This document shows, piece after piece, positions 43,380 through 53,615 of a stretch of 64,000 bases of DNA; position 1 is the stretch's first letter; the number at the start of each line of letters is the position of its first letter. Both the position numbers and the translations under genes were made by a program. The stretch comes from CAVZCC01 sp963773765 (GTDB lineage: Bacteria; Actinomycetota; Acidimicrobiia; Acidimicrobiales; Microtrichaceae): NCBI GenBank assembly GCA_963773765.1, contig CAVZCC010000010.1, forward strand, positions 6,233 to 70,232, in the 5' to 3' direction. The notes beneath the pieces were generated by a model that saw nothing but the letters and a program-made list of their open reading frames with translations, ran no database searches and had not been told where the DNA came from.

Positions 43380-43420
43380 GGGAGCACTGCACCGGCAGCC
43401 GTCGACGAATCCGGCTGCGC

Positions 43421-43928
43421 TCAGGGCAGGATGCCGTCGGGCCGGGCGATGCCCGCCGCGTCCAGGGCCGCCAGGTACAGCTCGGTGATGCTGGCGGCGT
43501 CCTCGGTGTGGAACGGGTTGCCGTCGTCGTCCAGGAAGTCCATCCCCTTCTCGATCACGAACTGGATCACCGCCGGCTCCGGCGAGGTGTCGGGCACGGC
43601 CAGCGTGTGGACCGTCCCGGCACCCTCGTGGATGTAGTCACCGGGACCCGCGGTCCAGTCGTACTCCTGGTACCCCCACTGCCCCGCGATCGGTCCAGGC
43701 GTGGACCTCGCCGAAGTGGTGGTGGCGTGGCAGCACCGTGCCCGGGGCGAACCGGTTCATGAGGGTGTAGCGGTCCCCACCGGCACCGACGCGCAGCACC
43801 TTCATCTCGATGCCGGGAGCCAGCTCGGCCCACGGCAGGTCCTCGGACCGACACACGCTGGTGGCGTCGGCGGCATCGGCGCCGCCCGGGTCGGCAGTCG
43901 GGTCGGCGGTCGGGTCGGTGACGGTCAT
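43421..43928 (-). pseudogene. Cupin-domain protein, left copy, one frameshift
   Basis: Same gene as the intact copy at 56,137-56,643 but 508 bases long instead of 507: an extra G near 43,692 (after GCGATC) shifts the frame in the middle of the cupin barrel, right at HAWTIAGQWGYQEY. Start ATG 43928 has a GGGGG ribosome site. The right copy should be used as the reference. Confidence 0.85.
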
Positions 43929-44029
43929 GGGTCCCCCTGGGAGCCTGGCGGTCGGTGTCCGGCGACTGTACCCACCCGGGGATTCGGGCACCCGTCGCCG
44001 CCCGTCGGACACCCGTACTTGCATTCCCC

Positions 44030-44053
44030 GCCAATTGTCCGTACATTTGGACT
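44030..44053 (+). promoter_or_regulatory. TauE promoter with TACATT -10 inside inverted repeat (left)
   Basis: TACATT at 44,042-44,047 lies 6 bases before ATG 44054. The sequence TGTCC-N7-GGAC spans the -10, so it could be an operator for a repressor of the sulfur operon. The repressor is not identified. Confidence 0.5.
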
Positions 44054-45001
44054 ATGCAGATCGCCCTGGCCGCCGCGCTGGCCCTCCTCATCGGGCTCTC
44101 CCTGGGCGCCGTGGGCGGCGGCGGCTCCATCCTGGCCGTGCCGGTCCTCATCGGGGTGGCCGGGCTCACCGTCGAGCAGGCCACCACCTCCTCCCTCGTG
44201 GTCGTGGGCGCCGCCTCCCTGGTGGGCATGGTGGCCCACCACCTGGCCGGGCGGGTCCGGTTCGGTGCCGGCCTGGCCTTCGGGCTGGCCGGCATCGGTG
44301 GTGCGCTGCTGGGAACGCGGGTCCACAACATGGTGGACGGCGACGTCCTGCTCCTCGGGTTCGCCATGCTCATGCTGGTGGTGGCGGCCCGCATGGTGGC
44401 CAACCTGCGCCGTCCCGGCTCCGCCGTCGGCGACGACGTCCCCGCCACCCGGATCCTGCCCGATCCGGTCCCGGTGGCCCGCCCGGCCGACGCCGCCACG
44501 TGGCGGGACGGGGCCATCGTCCGCCGCTACGTCTCCACCTCCGCCGAGACCGGGACCGCCACCGAGACCGAGACCGAGACCGGTGCCGGCACCGCACCGC
44601 AGCGCTTCACCCTGCCGGCGTGGACCCCGGTCCGGGTCGCCCAGGTGCTGGCCACCGGGACCGCGGTCGGCTTCCTGACCGGCACCTTCGGGGTGGGCGG
44701 CGGCTTCGTGATCGTGCCCGCCCTGATGCTGGTGCTCGGGTTCCCGCTGGCCGAGGCCACCGGGACCTCGCTCCTGGTCATCGCCGTGAACAGCGCCGTG
44801 GCACTCACCATGCGGGGCGGCGTGGACGTCATCGACTGGTCGGTGGTGGCGCCCTTCACCGTGGCCGCGGTCGTCGGCGTGCTCGGCGGCCGCAGGGTGG
44901 CGGACCGCGTCCCCGCCCGCACCCTGACCATCGCCCTCACGTCGCTCATCGTCGTCATCGCCGTCTGGACCGGGTACACCGGTCTCAGCGGCCTCATCTG
45001 A
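44054..45001 (+). CDS. TauE/SafE family sulfite/anion exporter, left copy (intact)
   Basis: A 315-residue membrane permease with about eight helices in two halves, each starting with the family's Gly-rich helix (GLSLGAVGGGGSILAVPVLIG and GFLTGTFGVGGGFVIVPALML). The cytosolic loop between them holds a small TETETETG repeat. These proteins export sulfite, thiosulfate or similar anions. It starts at ATG 44054 and ends 22 bases before the persulfide dioxygenase gene, with which it forms an operon. Confidence 0.92.
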   Translation: MQIALAAALALLIGLSLGAVGGGGSILAVPVLIGVAGLTVEQATTSSLVVVGAASLVGMVAHHLAGRVRFGAGLAFGLAGIGGALLGTRVHNMVDGDVLLLGFAMLMLVVAARMVANLRRPGSAVGDDVPATRILPDPVPVARPADAATWRDGAIVRRYVSTSAETGTATETETETGAGTAPQRFTLPAWTPVRVAQVLATGTAVGFLTGTFGVGGGFVIVPALMLVLGFPLAEATGTSLLVIAVNSAVALTMRGGVDVIDWSVVAPFTVAAVVGVLGGRRVADRVPARTLTIALTSLIVVIAVWTGYTGLSGLI

Positions 45002-45023
45002 TCCCCATCCCGGAGGCAACACC

Positions 45024-46409
45024 ATGATCTTCGAACAGCACTACCTGGACTGCCTGTCACAGGCCTCCTACCTGATCGGTGACGAGCGCACCGGCCGCGC
45101 CGTCGTGGTGGACCCCCGCCGGGACGTCAGCGACTACGTGGCTGCCGCGGAGCAGCACGGGCTCACCATCGAGCTGGTCATCGAGACCCACTTCCACGCC
45201 GACTTCCTGTCCGGCCACCTGGAGCTGGCCGCCGCCACCGGCGCCGAGATCGGCGTGGGCGCGGCCGGCGAGGCCCAGTTCGCGCACCGCAAGCTGGCCC
45301 ACGGCGAGCGGATCGAGCTGGGCGACGTGGTCCTGGAGGTCCGCGCCACCCCGGGCCACACGCCCGAGTCCATCTCCGTGGTGGTGTGGGACACCGCGAC
45401 GGACCCGGAGGTCCCCTACGGCGTCCTCACCGGCGACACCCTCTTCATCGGCGACGTCGGCCGCCCCGACCTGCTGGCCTCGGTCGGGGTCACCGCCGAC
45501 GAACTGGGCCGTCACCTCTACACGTCCCTGCACGAGCAGCTGCTGACCCTCCCCGACGAGACCAAGGTGTTCCCGGCCCACGGCGCCGGCTCCGCCTGCG
45601 GCAAGCAGCTGTCCACCGAGACCGTGTCCACCCTCGGCGAGCAGCGCCGCACCAACTACGCCCTGGCCGACATGACCGTGGAGCAGTTCCTGGACGTGGT
45701 CACCGAGGGCCAGCCCGCCGCCCCGGCCTACTTCTCCTACGACGCCGGGCTCAACAAGTCCGACCGGCTCCTGTTCGACGAGGAGGCACCGGCCGCGCCG
45801 CTGGACCTGGACCAGGTGCTGCGCCTCCAGCAGCAGGGCGCGATGGTGATCGACACCCGGGACGGGGCGATCTTCGCCGCCGGCCACCTGCGGGGGTCCG
45901 TCAACGTGGCGCTGGACGGCCGGTTCGCCGAGTTCTCCGGCTCCGTGGCCCGGCCCGAGGACACGATCGTGCTGGTCACCGAGCCCGGTGACGAACGGGA
46001 GGCCCGTGTGCGCCTGGCCCGCATCGGCTTCGACCGTGTGGCCGGGTTCCTGGGCGACCCCTACGTCGCCATGGCGGACCAACCCGACGTGGTCGACCGT
46101 GCGTCCCGGCTCACCGCGGCGGAGTTCATGGCACGCCGGGACGCGGTGCCGGACCTGGCCGTGGTCGACGTCCGCACCCACGGCGAGGTCGAGCTCGGCT
46201 CGGTCGAGGGGGCCGACATCGTCCCCGTGGCCCGGCTCCGCGAGGAGATGGACAAGCTGTCGGAGCACAAGGAGCGCCCCGTGGTGGTGTTCTGCGCCGG
46301 TGGCTACCGGTCGTCGCTGGCCGCCAGCCTGCTGCGGGCCAACGGCTTCACCGACGTGTCCGACGTGCTGGGCGGCTACGCCGCGGTCATGGCGCTGCCC
46401 GCGGCCTGA
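45024..46409 (+). CDS. Persulfide dioxygenase-rhodanese fusion (MBL plus two rhodanese domains), left copy (intact)
   Basis: A 461-residue enzyme. Residues 1-245 are a metallo-beta-lactamase-fold ETHE1-like persulfide dioxygenase with the metal site H56-x-H58-x-D60 and H65, then GHTPES and GDTLFIGDVGRPDL. A first rhodanese domain (about 262-350) lacks a catalytic cysteine. The second (about 366-455) has C424 in CAGGYRS. The fusion would move persulfide sulfur and oxidise it to sulfite, which TauE could export. A GGAGG site lies before ATG 45024. Confidence 0.95.
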   Translation: MIFEQHYLDCLSQASYLIGDERTGRAVVVDPRRDVSDYVAAAEQHGLTIELVIETHFHADFLSGHLELAAATGAEIGVGAAGEAQFAHRKLAHGERIELGDVVLEVRATPGHTPESISVVVWDTATDPEVPYGVLTGDTLFIGDVGRPDLLASVGVTADELGRHLYTSLHEQLLTLPDETKVFPAHGAGSACGKQLSTETVSTLGEQRRTNYALADMTVEQFLDVVTEGQPAAPAYFSYDAGLNKSDRLLFDEEAPAAPLDLDQVLRLQQQGAMVIDTRDGAIFAAGHLRGSVNVALDGRFAEFSGSVARPEDTIVLVTEPGDEREARVRLARIGFDRVAGFLGDPYVAMADQPDVVDRASRLTAAEFMARRDAVPDLAVVDVRTHGEVELGSVEGADIVPVARLREEMDKLSEHKERPVVVFCAGGYRSSLAASLLRANGFTDVSDVLGGYAAVMALPAA

Positions 46410-46442
46410 CCACCGCCGGGACCCGCGGTCCGGTGCAGTCGG

Positions 46443-46448
46443 TACGAT
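46443..46448 (+). promoter_or_regulatory. Leaderless -10 element TACGAT for the C69 gene (left)
   Basis: TACGAT lies 7 bases before GTG 46456. The right arm has the same hexamer at 53,616-53,621. Confidence 0.5.
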
Positions 46449-46455
46449 CGCCCGC

Positions 46456-47677
46456 GTGTGCGACACGCTGGTCACCCTCACCGACGACGGCGTCCTGTTC
46501 GCCAAGAACAGCGACCGCGACCCGAACGAGGCCCAGGTCCTGCGACTGGGTCCCGGCCGCGGACCACGGCCCCGGCGACGACGGTGCGCTGCACCTGGAT
46601 CGAGATCCCCCAGGTCGCCCACACCCACGCCGTGCTGCTGTCGCGGCCGTGGTGGATGTGGGGCGCCGAGATGGGGGCCAACGAGCACGGCGTGGTGATC
46701 GGCAACGAGGCGGTGTTCACCCGCGACCGGCGAGCGAGCCCGACCCCGGCGCTGCATCGGCATGGACCTGCTGCGGCTGGCGCTGGAGCGGGCCACCACC
46801 GCCGCCGAGGCGGTCGAGGTCATCGTCGACCTGCTCGAGGCCCACGGCCAGGGCGGGTCGTGCAGCCACGACCACCCGACGTTCACCTACGACAACAGCT
46901 TCCTGGTGGCCGACCCCGACGGCGCCATCGTGCTCGAGACCGCCGGCCGGCGCCTGGGCCACCGAGGAGGTCCGCGGGCCGGGGCCGCAGCATCTCCAAC
47001 GGGCTCACCATCCCGGCGTTCGCCGACGCCCACGCCGACCCGATCCAGGGCCGGGTGGCGGCCTGCGCGGCCCGACGGGCCCGCACCCAGGCCGCCGCCG
47101 CGGCGGCCACCGGCCCCGCCGACCTGATCGCCGCCCTGCGGGACCACGGGCCCGGCGGCGCTGCCCCGCTAGTCGCTCGTCAACGGCGCGCTGAACGCCC
47201 CGTGCGTCCACGCCGGCGGGGTCGTCACCTCCAGCCAGAGCACGGCGTCGTGGGTGGCCGACCTCCGGGCCGGGCGGCGTCCTGCACTGGGCCACCGCCA
47301 CCGTCGGCGCCGTGCACCTCGATCTTCAAGCCGGTGCGGGTCGACCAGCCCGTCGACCTCGGCCCCGACCCGCCGACCACGACGACCCGGCCACCGTGTG
47401 GTGGCGCCACGAGCGCCTGCACCGGCCGACCATGCGCGGACCCGCAGACCCTGCTCGCCCGCTTCACCCACGAGCGCGACCGGACCGAGGCGGCCTGGCT
47501 GGCCGACCCGCCCACCACGCGTCGGAGGCGTTCGCCGAGGCCGACGAGCTGGAGGCCGCGCTGGACCGACGACGTGGTCGGCGCCGGCCAGCCCGACCGG
47601 CGGGGTCGGCGCCTGCGCCGCTACTGGGCCGGACAGGACCGTGGCCGCGAGGTTCGACGCCGGAGGCCGGCCGATGA
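46456..47677 (+). pseudogene. Peptidase C69/secernin-like Ntn hydrolase, left copy, many frameshifts
   Basis: A diverged counterpart of the gene at 52,392-53,608. It starts GTG-TGC-GAC, giving a Cys2 nucleophile, and follows the same protein in all three frames (LTDDGVLFAKNSDRDPNEAQ, NEHGVVIGNEAVFT, FTYDNSFLVADPDGAIVLET). Single-base insertions break it roughly every 70-150 bases. Many differences from the right copy fall at third positions, so the underlying gene is a related but separate version, not just a noisy read. Its stop would overlap the oxidase ATG as in the right arm. Confidence 0.75.
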
Positions 47678-49057
47678 GCGGACCGCATGACCGGTCGTCG
47701 TCGTCGGCGCCGGGCTGGCCGGGCTGGCCGCGGCCCGGCCCTGGTCGCGGCGGCGCCGACGTCGTCGTCTCGAGGCCCGCGACCGCGTCGGCGGCCGCAC
47801 CGAGGGCGGCGCCACCGCCGACGGCACCCCGGTCGAGCTCGGCGGCCAGTGGATCGGCCCGACCCAGAACCGCATGTACGAGCTGGTCGCGCGAGCTGGG
47901 CCTCGAGACGTTCCCCACCTGGAACGACGGGCGAGCACGTGGTCGCAGCTCGGCGGCCGGACCGAGCCGCATGGGCTCCCAGCGGGGCGCCGTGCCCAAG
48001 CTCAACCCGTTCGCGCTGGCCGACCTGGCGCCAGGGCCTGGCCCGCTTCACCGGGCGGCTCGACGGATCCCGCTCGACCGAGCCGTGGCAGGCCGACCGG
48101 GCCCGCGACCTCGACGGCCAGACCTTCGAGACGTGGATCCGACGCAACCTGCGCACGCCACTCGGCCGGGCCTACTTCCGGATCGCCACCGAGGCGGTGT
48201 TCTCGGCCGAGTCCACCGACCTGTCGGCGCTGCACGCGCTCTTCTACGCCCACTCCGGCACCGACCTCGAGACGCTGCTGTCGGTGGACCGGGGCGCCCA
48301 GCAGGACCGCATCGTCGGCGGCTCGATCCGCATCAGCGAGGCCATGGCCGCCGAGCTCGGCGACCGGGTCCGCCTGGCGTCGCCGGTCCGGCGCATCGAG
48401 CACGACGACCACGGGGTCCGGGTCGACGCCGCGCGGCGACGGCGGACGAGCCGTGCTGGAGGCCGACCGCGTCGATCGTCACCCTGCCGCCGACGCTGGC
48501 CGGCCGCCTCGACTACGCCCCGGCGCTGCCGTCGTGGCGCGACCAGCTCACCCAGCGACTGCCGGCCGGCTCGGTCATCAAGCTGTACGCCATCTACGAC
48601 GAGCCGTTCTGGCGGGCCGACGGCCTCACCGGCCAGGCCGCGTCCGACGAGGGGCCGGTGAAGGTCACGTTCGACAACTCGCCGCCGTCGGGCACGGCCC
48701 GGCGTGCTGATGGGCTTCATGGAGGCCAACGACGGCCGCGTCTGGGCCCGTCGCAGCCGAGGCGAGCGGCGCGACGCGGCCGTCGGCCTGCTTCGTCCGC
48801 TACTTCGGCCCCAAGGCCGCTGCACCCGGTCGAGTACCTCGAGCGGGACTGGATGGCCGAGGAGTTCAGCCGCGGCTGCTACGGCGCCCACTTCACGCCG
48901 GGCGTCTGGACCGCGTACGGCGACGCGCTGCGCGACCCCGGTCGGGCGCATCCACTGGGCCGGGGCCGAGTGCTCCGCCGTGTGGAACGGCTACATGGAG
49001 GGCGCCGTCCGCTCCGGCGAGTCCACCGCCGACGACGTGCTGGCCCTGCTCGGCTGA
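47674..49057 (+). pseudogene. FAD-dependent amine oxidase, left copy, many frameshifts
   Basis: A diverged counterpart of the gene at 51,026-52,395. The flavin-binding GAGLAGLA segment, VELGGQWIGPTQNRMY, DLDGQTFETWIR, LHALFYAHSGTDLETLLS and the final WAGAECSAVWNGYMEGA can all be read, but in several frames. Insertions are dense in the first 350 bases and sparser in 48,050-48,430, where the frame holds for about 125 codons. The stop TGA is at 49,055-49,057. Confidence 0.75.
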
Positions 49058-49100
49058 TCGGGTCGCGGGGCGGGGACGGCCGCGGCGGGAGACCGCGCAG

Positions 49101-49994
49101 TCAGCCCGGGATGAAGGACACGTCCTGTGTGCCCGCCGCCCAGTCGAACCGGGTGCCGGGGCGGACCGACCCGTCGGGAGCCGACGTGTCGGCCACCCGG
49201 AACTCGACCGAGGACGAGGTCGGCGTGCACTCGACCACCCCGTAGCCACGCCGCACCAGGTCGACGTAGCGGAACCCGGGCGGCAGGCGGGTGGCGACGT
49301 CGCCCAGGCCCACGGCCAGGTCACCGGCGTAGTCCAGCCCGCGTGACGACACCGAGCCGCACACGAACTCCTGGGCCACCACCGGGCTGGACTCGTCGTC
49401 GAAGTCCACCCGGAGCGGCGCCTGGAAGAACGCGTGGATGTCACCGGTGAGGAACCCCACGTTGTCGATGCGACCGTCGTGGAGGCGCCCAGCACCTGGT
49501 CCCGCTCCCACAGGTAGCCGTCCCAGCCGTCGGTGTTGGCGTACACGCCGGCGTGCTTGGGCAGGTCCGGGTTGAGCAGCCGGAAGACCGGTTCGTCCAG
49601 GTCGAGCATCCGCAGCGGGGCGATCATCACCTGGTTGCCCACGAGCTTCCACGTGACCCCGTCGTCCTGGGCGTCGCCGAGCCCGTCCAGGAACCACTCC
49701 CGCTGGGCGTCACCCATGATCGTGCGCCCCGCCCGGTGCATCTCGCGGGTGGGCTCCTCGGTGGACACGCCGATGGCCCTTGCCGCCGGTCGGGTGCGGG
49801 TCGCGGTACTGGCGGGTGTCCAGGAGCGACAGGTCGACGAGCGAGCCGAACCGGAGCCGACGGTGGATCCGGGTCCCGTCGATCGGCCACACCGGCTGGT
49901 ACTCGAACCACGCCCGGTACGCCGCTGCGGCACGCTCGGGCTGTTCCACGATGGTCAGCCGGTCGTAGTCGTTGACGAACTCGTGGTCGTCCCA
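49101..49994 (-). pseudogene. PhoD-like alkaline phosphatase, left copy, 5' part missing and frameshifted
   Basis: The C-terminal portion of a PhoD family phosphodiesterase/phosphatase. Readable in order: the metal-site motif PVWDDHEFVNDYD, PIDGTRIHRR, LVGNQVMIAPLR, the second metal motif LTGDIHAFFQAP and the C-terminal FDWAAGTQD. At least two frameshifts occur (near 49,490 and 49,780). The sequence stops being this gene just before the WDDHE motif, at the inverted-repeat centre, so the N-terminal signal and first half are absent. Compared with the right copy it has several amino acid changes (for example PERAAAA versus PDRAAAA). Confidence 0.85.
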
Positions 49995-50019
49995 CACCGG
50001 CAGGAACGCGTGGGCGGCG
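49995..50019. other. 25-bp spacer at the centre of the giant inverted repeat
   Basis: The spacer is not palindromic. Read leftwards it continues phoD as HAFLPVW before WDDHE; read rightwards it gives NAWAA before WDDHE, so it may hold one residue stretch from each version. It contains no obvious telomere, resolution site or transposon end. Confidence 0.85.
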
Positions 50020-50918
50020 TGGGACGACCACGAGTTCGTCAACGACTACGACCGGCTGACGATCGTGGAGCAGCCCGACCGTGCCGCAGCGGCCTACCGG
50101 GCCTGGTTCGAGTACCAGCCGGTGTGGCCGATCGACGGGACCCGGATCCACCGCCGGGCCCGGTTCGGCTCGCTGGTCGACCTCGCCCTGCTGGACACCC
50201 GCCAGTACCGCGACCCCCACCCCAACGGCGGCAAGGGCACCATCGGCGTGTCCACCGAGGAGCCCACCCGCGAGATCCACCGGGAGGGCCGCACCATCCT
50301 GGGCGACGCCCAGCGGGGGTGGCTGCTGGACGGGTTCAGCGACGCCCAGGACCGCGGGATCACGTGGAAGCTGGTGGGCAACCAGGTGATGATCGCCCCG
50401 GTGCGGGTGCTGGACCTGGACGAGCCGTTCTTCCGGCTGCTCAACCCGGACACGCCCCGCCACGCCGGCGTCTACATCAACACCGACGGCTGGGACGGCT
50501 ACCTGTGGGAGCGGGACCGGGTCATGGAGCACCTCCACGACGGTGGCATCGCCAACGTGGCGTTCCTCACCGGAGACATCCACTCGTTCTGGCAGGCGCC
50601 GCTCCGCCTGGACTACGACCAGGAGTTCAGCCCCGCGGTGGCCCAGGAGTTCGTGTGCGGCTCGGTGTCCTCGCACCGGGCTGGACCTGGCCGGGGACCT
50701 GGCCGTGGGCCTGGGCGACGCCGCCACCCGCCTGCCGCCCGGGTTCCGGTACGTGGACCTGGTCCGGCGCGGGTTCGGGATCATCGACTGCACCCCGACC
50801 TCGTCCTCGGTGGAGTTCCGGGTGGTGGACGACGTCGGCCCCCGACGGGTCGGTCCGGCCGGGCTCCCGGTTCGACTGGGCCGCCGGCACACAGGACGTG
50901 GCCTTCACCCCGGGCTGA
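50020..50918 (+). pseudogene. PhoD-like alkaline phosphatase, right copy, 5' part missing
   Basis: A continuous frame from the centre (WDDHEFVNDYDRLTI) through PIDGTRIHRR, LVGNQVMIAPVR and LTGDIHSFWQAP to CGSVSS. A frameshift follows near 50,678, a second near 50,838, and the product ends FDWAAGTQDVAFTPG at 50,918. The PhoD metal motifs are present but the N-terminal half is gone. It is not expected to be functional as it stands. Confidence 0.88.
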
Positions 50919-50927
50919 CTGCTCGTT

Positions 50928-50970
50928 CTCGTGACATCCGAGGTTGGCGGGCCGTACGAGATGTCACGAG
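50928..50970. terminator. 11-bp inverted repeat between phoD' and amine oxidase (right arm only)
   Basis: CTCGTGACATC at 50,928-50,938 and GATGTCACGAG at 50,960-50,970 are perfectly complementary with 21 bases between. Position between two convergent genes suggests a terminator, although the loop is long. The left arm has a different intergenic sequence here (49,058-49,100) without this repeat. Confidence 0.5.
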
Positions 50971-51025
50971 TTCGCGGGGGCGGCGCCACGGGGGCGTGGC
51001 TGCCGTCCGCCCGACCCGGATCAGG

Positions 51026-52395
51026 TCAGAGCAGGGCCAGAACGTCCCCCGCCGCGGACTCGCCGGAGCGGACCGCGCCCTCCATGTACCCGTTCCACAC
51101 CGGCGAGCACTCGGCCCCGGCCCAGTGGATCCGCCCGACCGGTTCCCGCAGCGCGGGGCCGTACGCGGTCCACACCCCCGGGGTGAAGTGGGCGCCGTAG
51201 CAGCCCCGGCTGAACTCCTCGGCCATCCAGTCCCGCTCCAGGTACTCCACCGGGTCCAGGGCCCGGGGCCCGAAGTAGCGGGCGAAGCAGGCCAGGGCCA
51301 CGTCCCGGCGCTCTGCCTCGGTCCGCCGGGCCCACACCCGGCCGTCGTTGGCCTCCATGAACCCCGTGAGCACGCCGGGCCGGCCCTCCGGAGGGGAGTT
51401 GTCGAAGGTGACCTTCACCGGGCCGACGTCGGACGCGGCCTGGCCGGTCAGGCCGTCGGCCCGCCAGAACGGCTCGTCGTAGACGGCGTGGAGCTTGATG
51501 ACCGACCCGGCCGGCAGGCGCTGGGTGAGCTGGTCCCGCCACGACGGCAGCGCCGGTGCGTACTCCAGGCGCCCGGCCAGGGTGGGGGGCAGGGTCACGA
51601 CCACCCGGTCGGCCTCCAGCACGGGTCCCGGTCCGCCGTCGGCCCCTGCGGTGTGGACCCGGACACCGTGGTCGTGGTGGGCGATGCGCCGCACCGGCGA
51701 CGCCAGGCGGACCCGGTCGCCCAGCCGGTCGGCCATGGCCCGGGCGATCTGGATGGAGCCGCCCACGATGCGGTCCTGCTGGGCGCCGCCCTCCACCGAC
51801 AACAACGTCTCCAGGTCCGTGCCGGACCGGGCGTAGAAGAGGGCGTGGAGGGCGGAGAGGTCGGTGGACTCGGCCGAGAACACCGCCTCGGTGGCGATGC
51901 GGAAGTAGGCCCGGCCCAGGGGTGTGCGCAGGTGCGTGCGGATCCAGGTCTCGAAGGTCTGGCCGTCCAGGTCCCGGACCCGATCGCCCTGCCAGGGGCG
52001 GTCCAGGTCGATGCGGGCCGCAGCCCGCTCGAAGCGGGCCATGCCCTGCGCCAGGTCGGCCAGCCGCGAAGGGGTTGAGCCGGGGCACGGCGCCCCGCTT
52101 GGAGCCCATGCGGCTGGTCCGTCCACCCAGGTGCACCACGTGCTGGCCGGTGTTCCAGGTGGGGAACGTCTCCAGGCCAAGTTCACGGACCAGGCGGTAC
52201 ATGCGGTTCTGGGTGGGCCCGATCCACTGCCCGCCCAGCTCCACCGGCGTGCCGTCCCGGGTGACGCCGCCCTCGGTCCGCCCGCCGACACCGGTCGCGG
52301 GCCTCCACCACGACGACGTCCGCGCCGCCGTCGACCAGGGCCTGGGCCGCGGCCAGCCCTGCCAGCCCCGCACCGACGACCACCACCCGGCTCAT
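51026..52395 (-). pseudogene. FAD-dependent amine oxidase (MAO family), right copy, two frameshifts
   Basis: A flavoprotein amine oxidase of about 456 residues. The dinucleotide-binding VVVGAGLAGLAAAQAL, VELGGQWIGPTQNRMY, DLDGQTFETWIR and the FAD C-terminal motif HWAGAECSPVWNGYMEGA are all visible. Frameshifts lie near 52,290 (after VVVVEARDR) and 52,072 (after RLNPF). Otherwise the frame is intact for over 300 residues. ATG 52395 overlaps the C69 stop (ATGA), so the two are translated together. The amine substrate is unknown. Confidence 0.85.
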
Positions 52396-53608
52396 CGGCC
52401 CGTCCCGGCCGGCTCCGGCGACAACCCCGCGGCCCGGTCCTGTCCGGCCCAGTAGCGGCGCAGGCGCCGACCCCGTCGGTCGGGCTGGCGGGCGTCGACC
52501 ACGTCCGCGGTCCAGCGGGCCTCCAGCTCGTCGGCCCGGGCGAAGGCGTCCACCGTGGTGGGCGGGTCCGCCACCCAGGCCGCCTCGGTCCGGTCCCGCT
52601 CGTGGGTGAAGCGGGGGAGCAGGGTCTGCGGGTCCGCCATGGTGGCGCGGTGCAGGCGCTCGTGGCGCCACCACACGGTGGCCGGGTCGGCGTGGTCGTC
52701 CGGCCGGGGCCCCAGGTCGGTGGGCTGGTCCACCCGGACCGGCTTGAACAGCGACGTGCAGGGGGCCGACGTGGCGGTGGCCCAGTGCAGCGCCGCCGTG
52801 CGGTCCCGGAGGTCCGCCACCCAGGAGGCCGTGCTCTGGGTGGAGGTGACGACCCCGCCGGCGTGGGCGCACGGAGCGTCCAGGGCACCGTTGACGATGG
52901 AGTAGCGGGGCAGGCCGCCCGGCCCGTGGTCCCGGAGGGCGGCCATCATGTCCAGCGTGCCGGTGGCGGCATCGGCGGACGCCTGGGTCCGGGCCCGGCG
53001 GGCCGCGCACGCCGCCACCCGGCCCCGGAGGGCGTCGGCGTGGGCCTCGGCGAACCCGGGGATGGTGAGCCCGTTGGAGATGCTGCGGCCCGGCCCGCGG
53101 ACCTCCTCGGTGGCATGGCGCCGGCCGGCGGTCTCCAGCACGATGGCGCCGTCGGGGTCGGCCACCAGGAAGCTGTTGTCGTAGGTGAACGACGGCCGGG
53201 TGTTGCTGCAGGCTCCCCCTGTCCGTGGGCCTCCAGCAGGCTGACGATGACCTGGACCGCCTCCGCCGCGGTGGTGGCGCGCTCCAGCGCCAGCCGGAGC
53301 AGGTCCATGCCGATGAGTCCGGGGGCGGGTTCGCTCCCGGCGTGGGTGAAGACGGCCTCGTTGCCGATCACCACGCCGTGCTCGTTGGCCCCCATCTCCG
53401 CGCCCCAGATCCACCACGGGCGCGACAGCACCACGGCGTGGGTGTGGGCGGCCTGGTCGACCTGGATCCAGGTGCAGCGCACCGATGTCCCGGGGCTGTG
53501 GTCCAGGGCCGGGACCCAGTCCAGGAACTGCGCCTCGTTCGGCTCGCGGTCGCTGTTCTTGGCGAACAGGACGCCGTCGGCGGTGAGGGAGACCAGCGTG
53601 TCGCACAC
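52392..53608 (-). pseudogene. Peptidase C69/secernin-like Ntn hydrolase, right copy, one frameshift
   Basis: About 405 residues. The N-terminal Cys2 in VCDTLV would be the nucleophile after loss of the start residue. NSDREPNEAQ, NEHGVVIGNEAVF and TYDNSFLVADPDGAIVLET are family-typical for dipeptidase C69/secernin proteins. One base is missing near 53,212 in a run of Gs (after HGQG); restoring it joins the two frames. Start GTG 53608 has a TACGAT -10 seven bases upstream (leaderless). It forms an operon with the amine oxidase. Confidence 0.85.
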
Positions 53609-53615
53609 ACGGGCG

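Larger units (their letters stand above)
36079..49994. repeat. Left arm of a giant inverted repeat (at least 13.9 kb)
   Basis: Every gene from copA to phoD here is repeated in reverse order and orientation at 50,020-64,000. The left limit is only what the window end allows (a mirror of base 64,000); the repeat may extend further left. Identity is near complete from about 36.1 to 46.4 kb, then falls to about 85-95% by eye up to the centre. The 24 bases at 49,971-49,994 are exactly complementary to 50,020-50,043. Confidence 0.9.

Noticed and set aside
44550..44590. (ACCGAG)n in tauE as a phase-variation tract
   Set aside because: Units are 6 bp, so changes stay in frame, and both arms have the same length; it is only a flexible loop.
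49960..50050. Hairpin telomere of a linear replicon at the palindrome centre
   Set aside because: The centre lies inside a coding motif of phoD, with no AT-rich or resolvase-like sequence, and the arms differ in sequence, which a replicated hairpin end would not.
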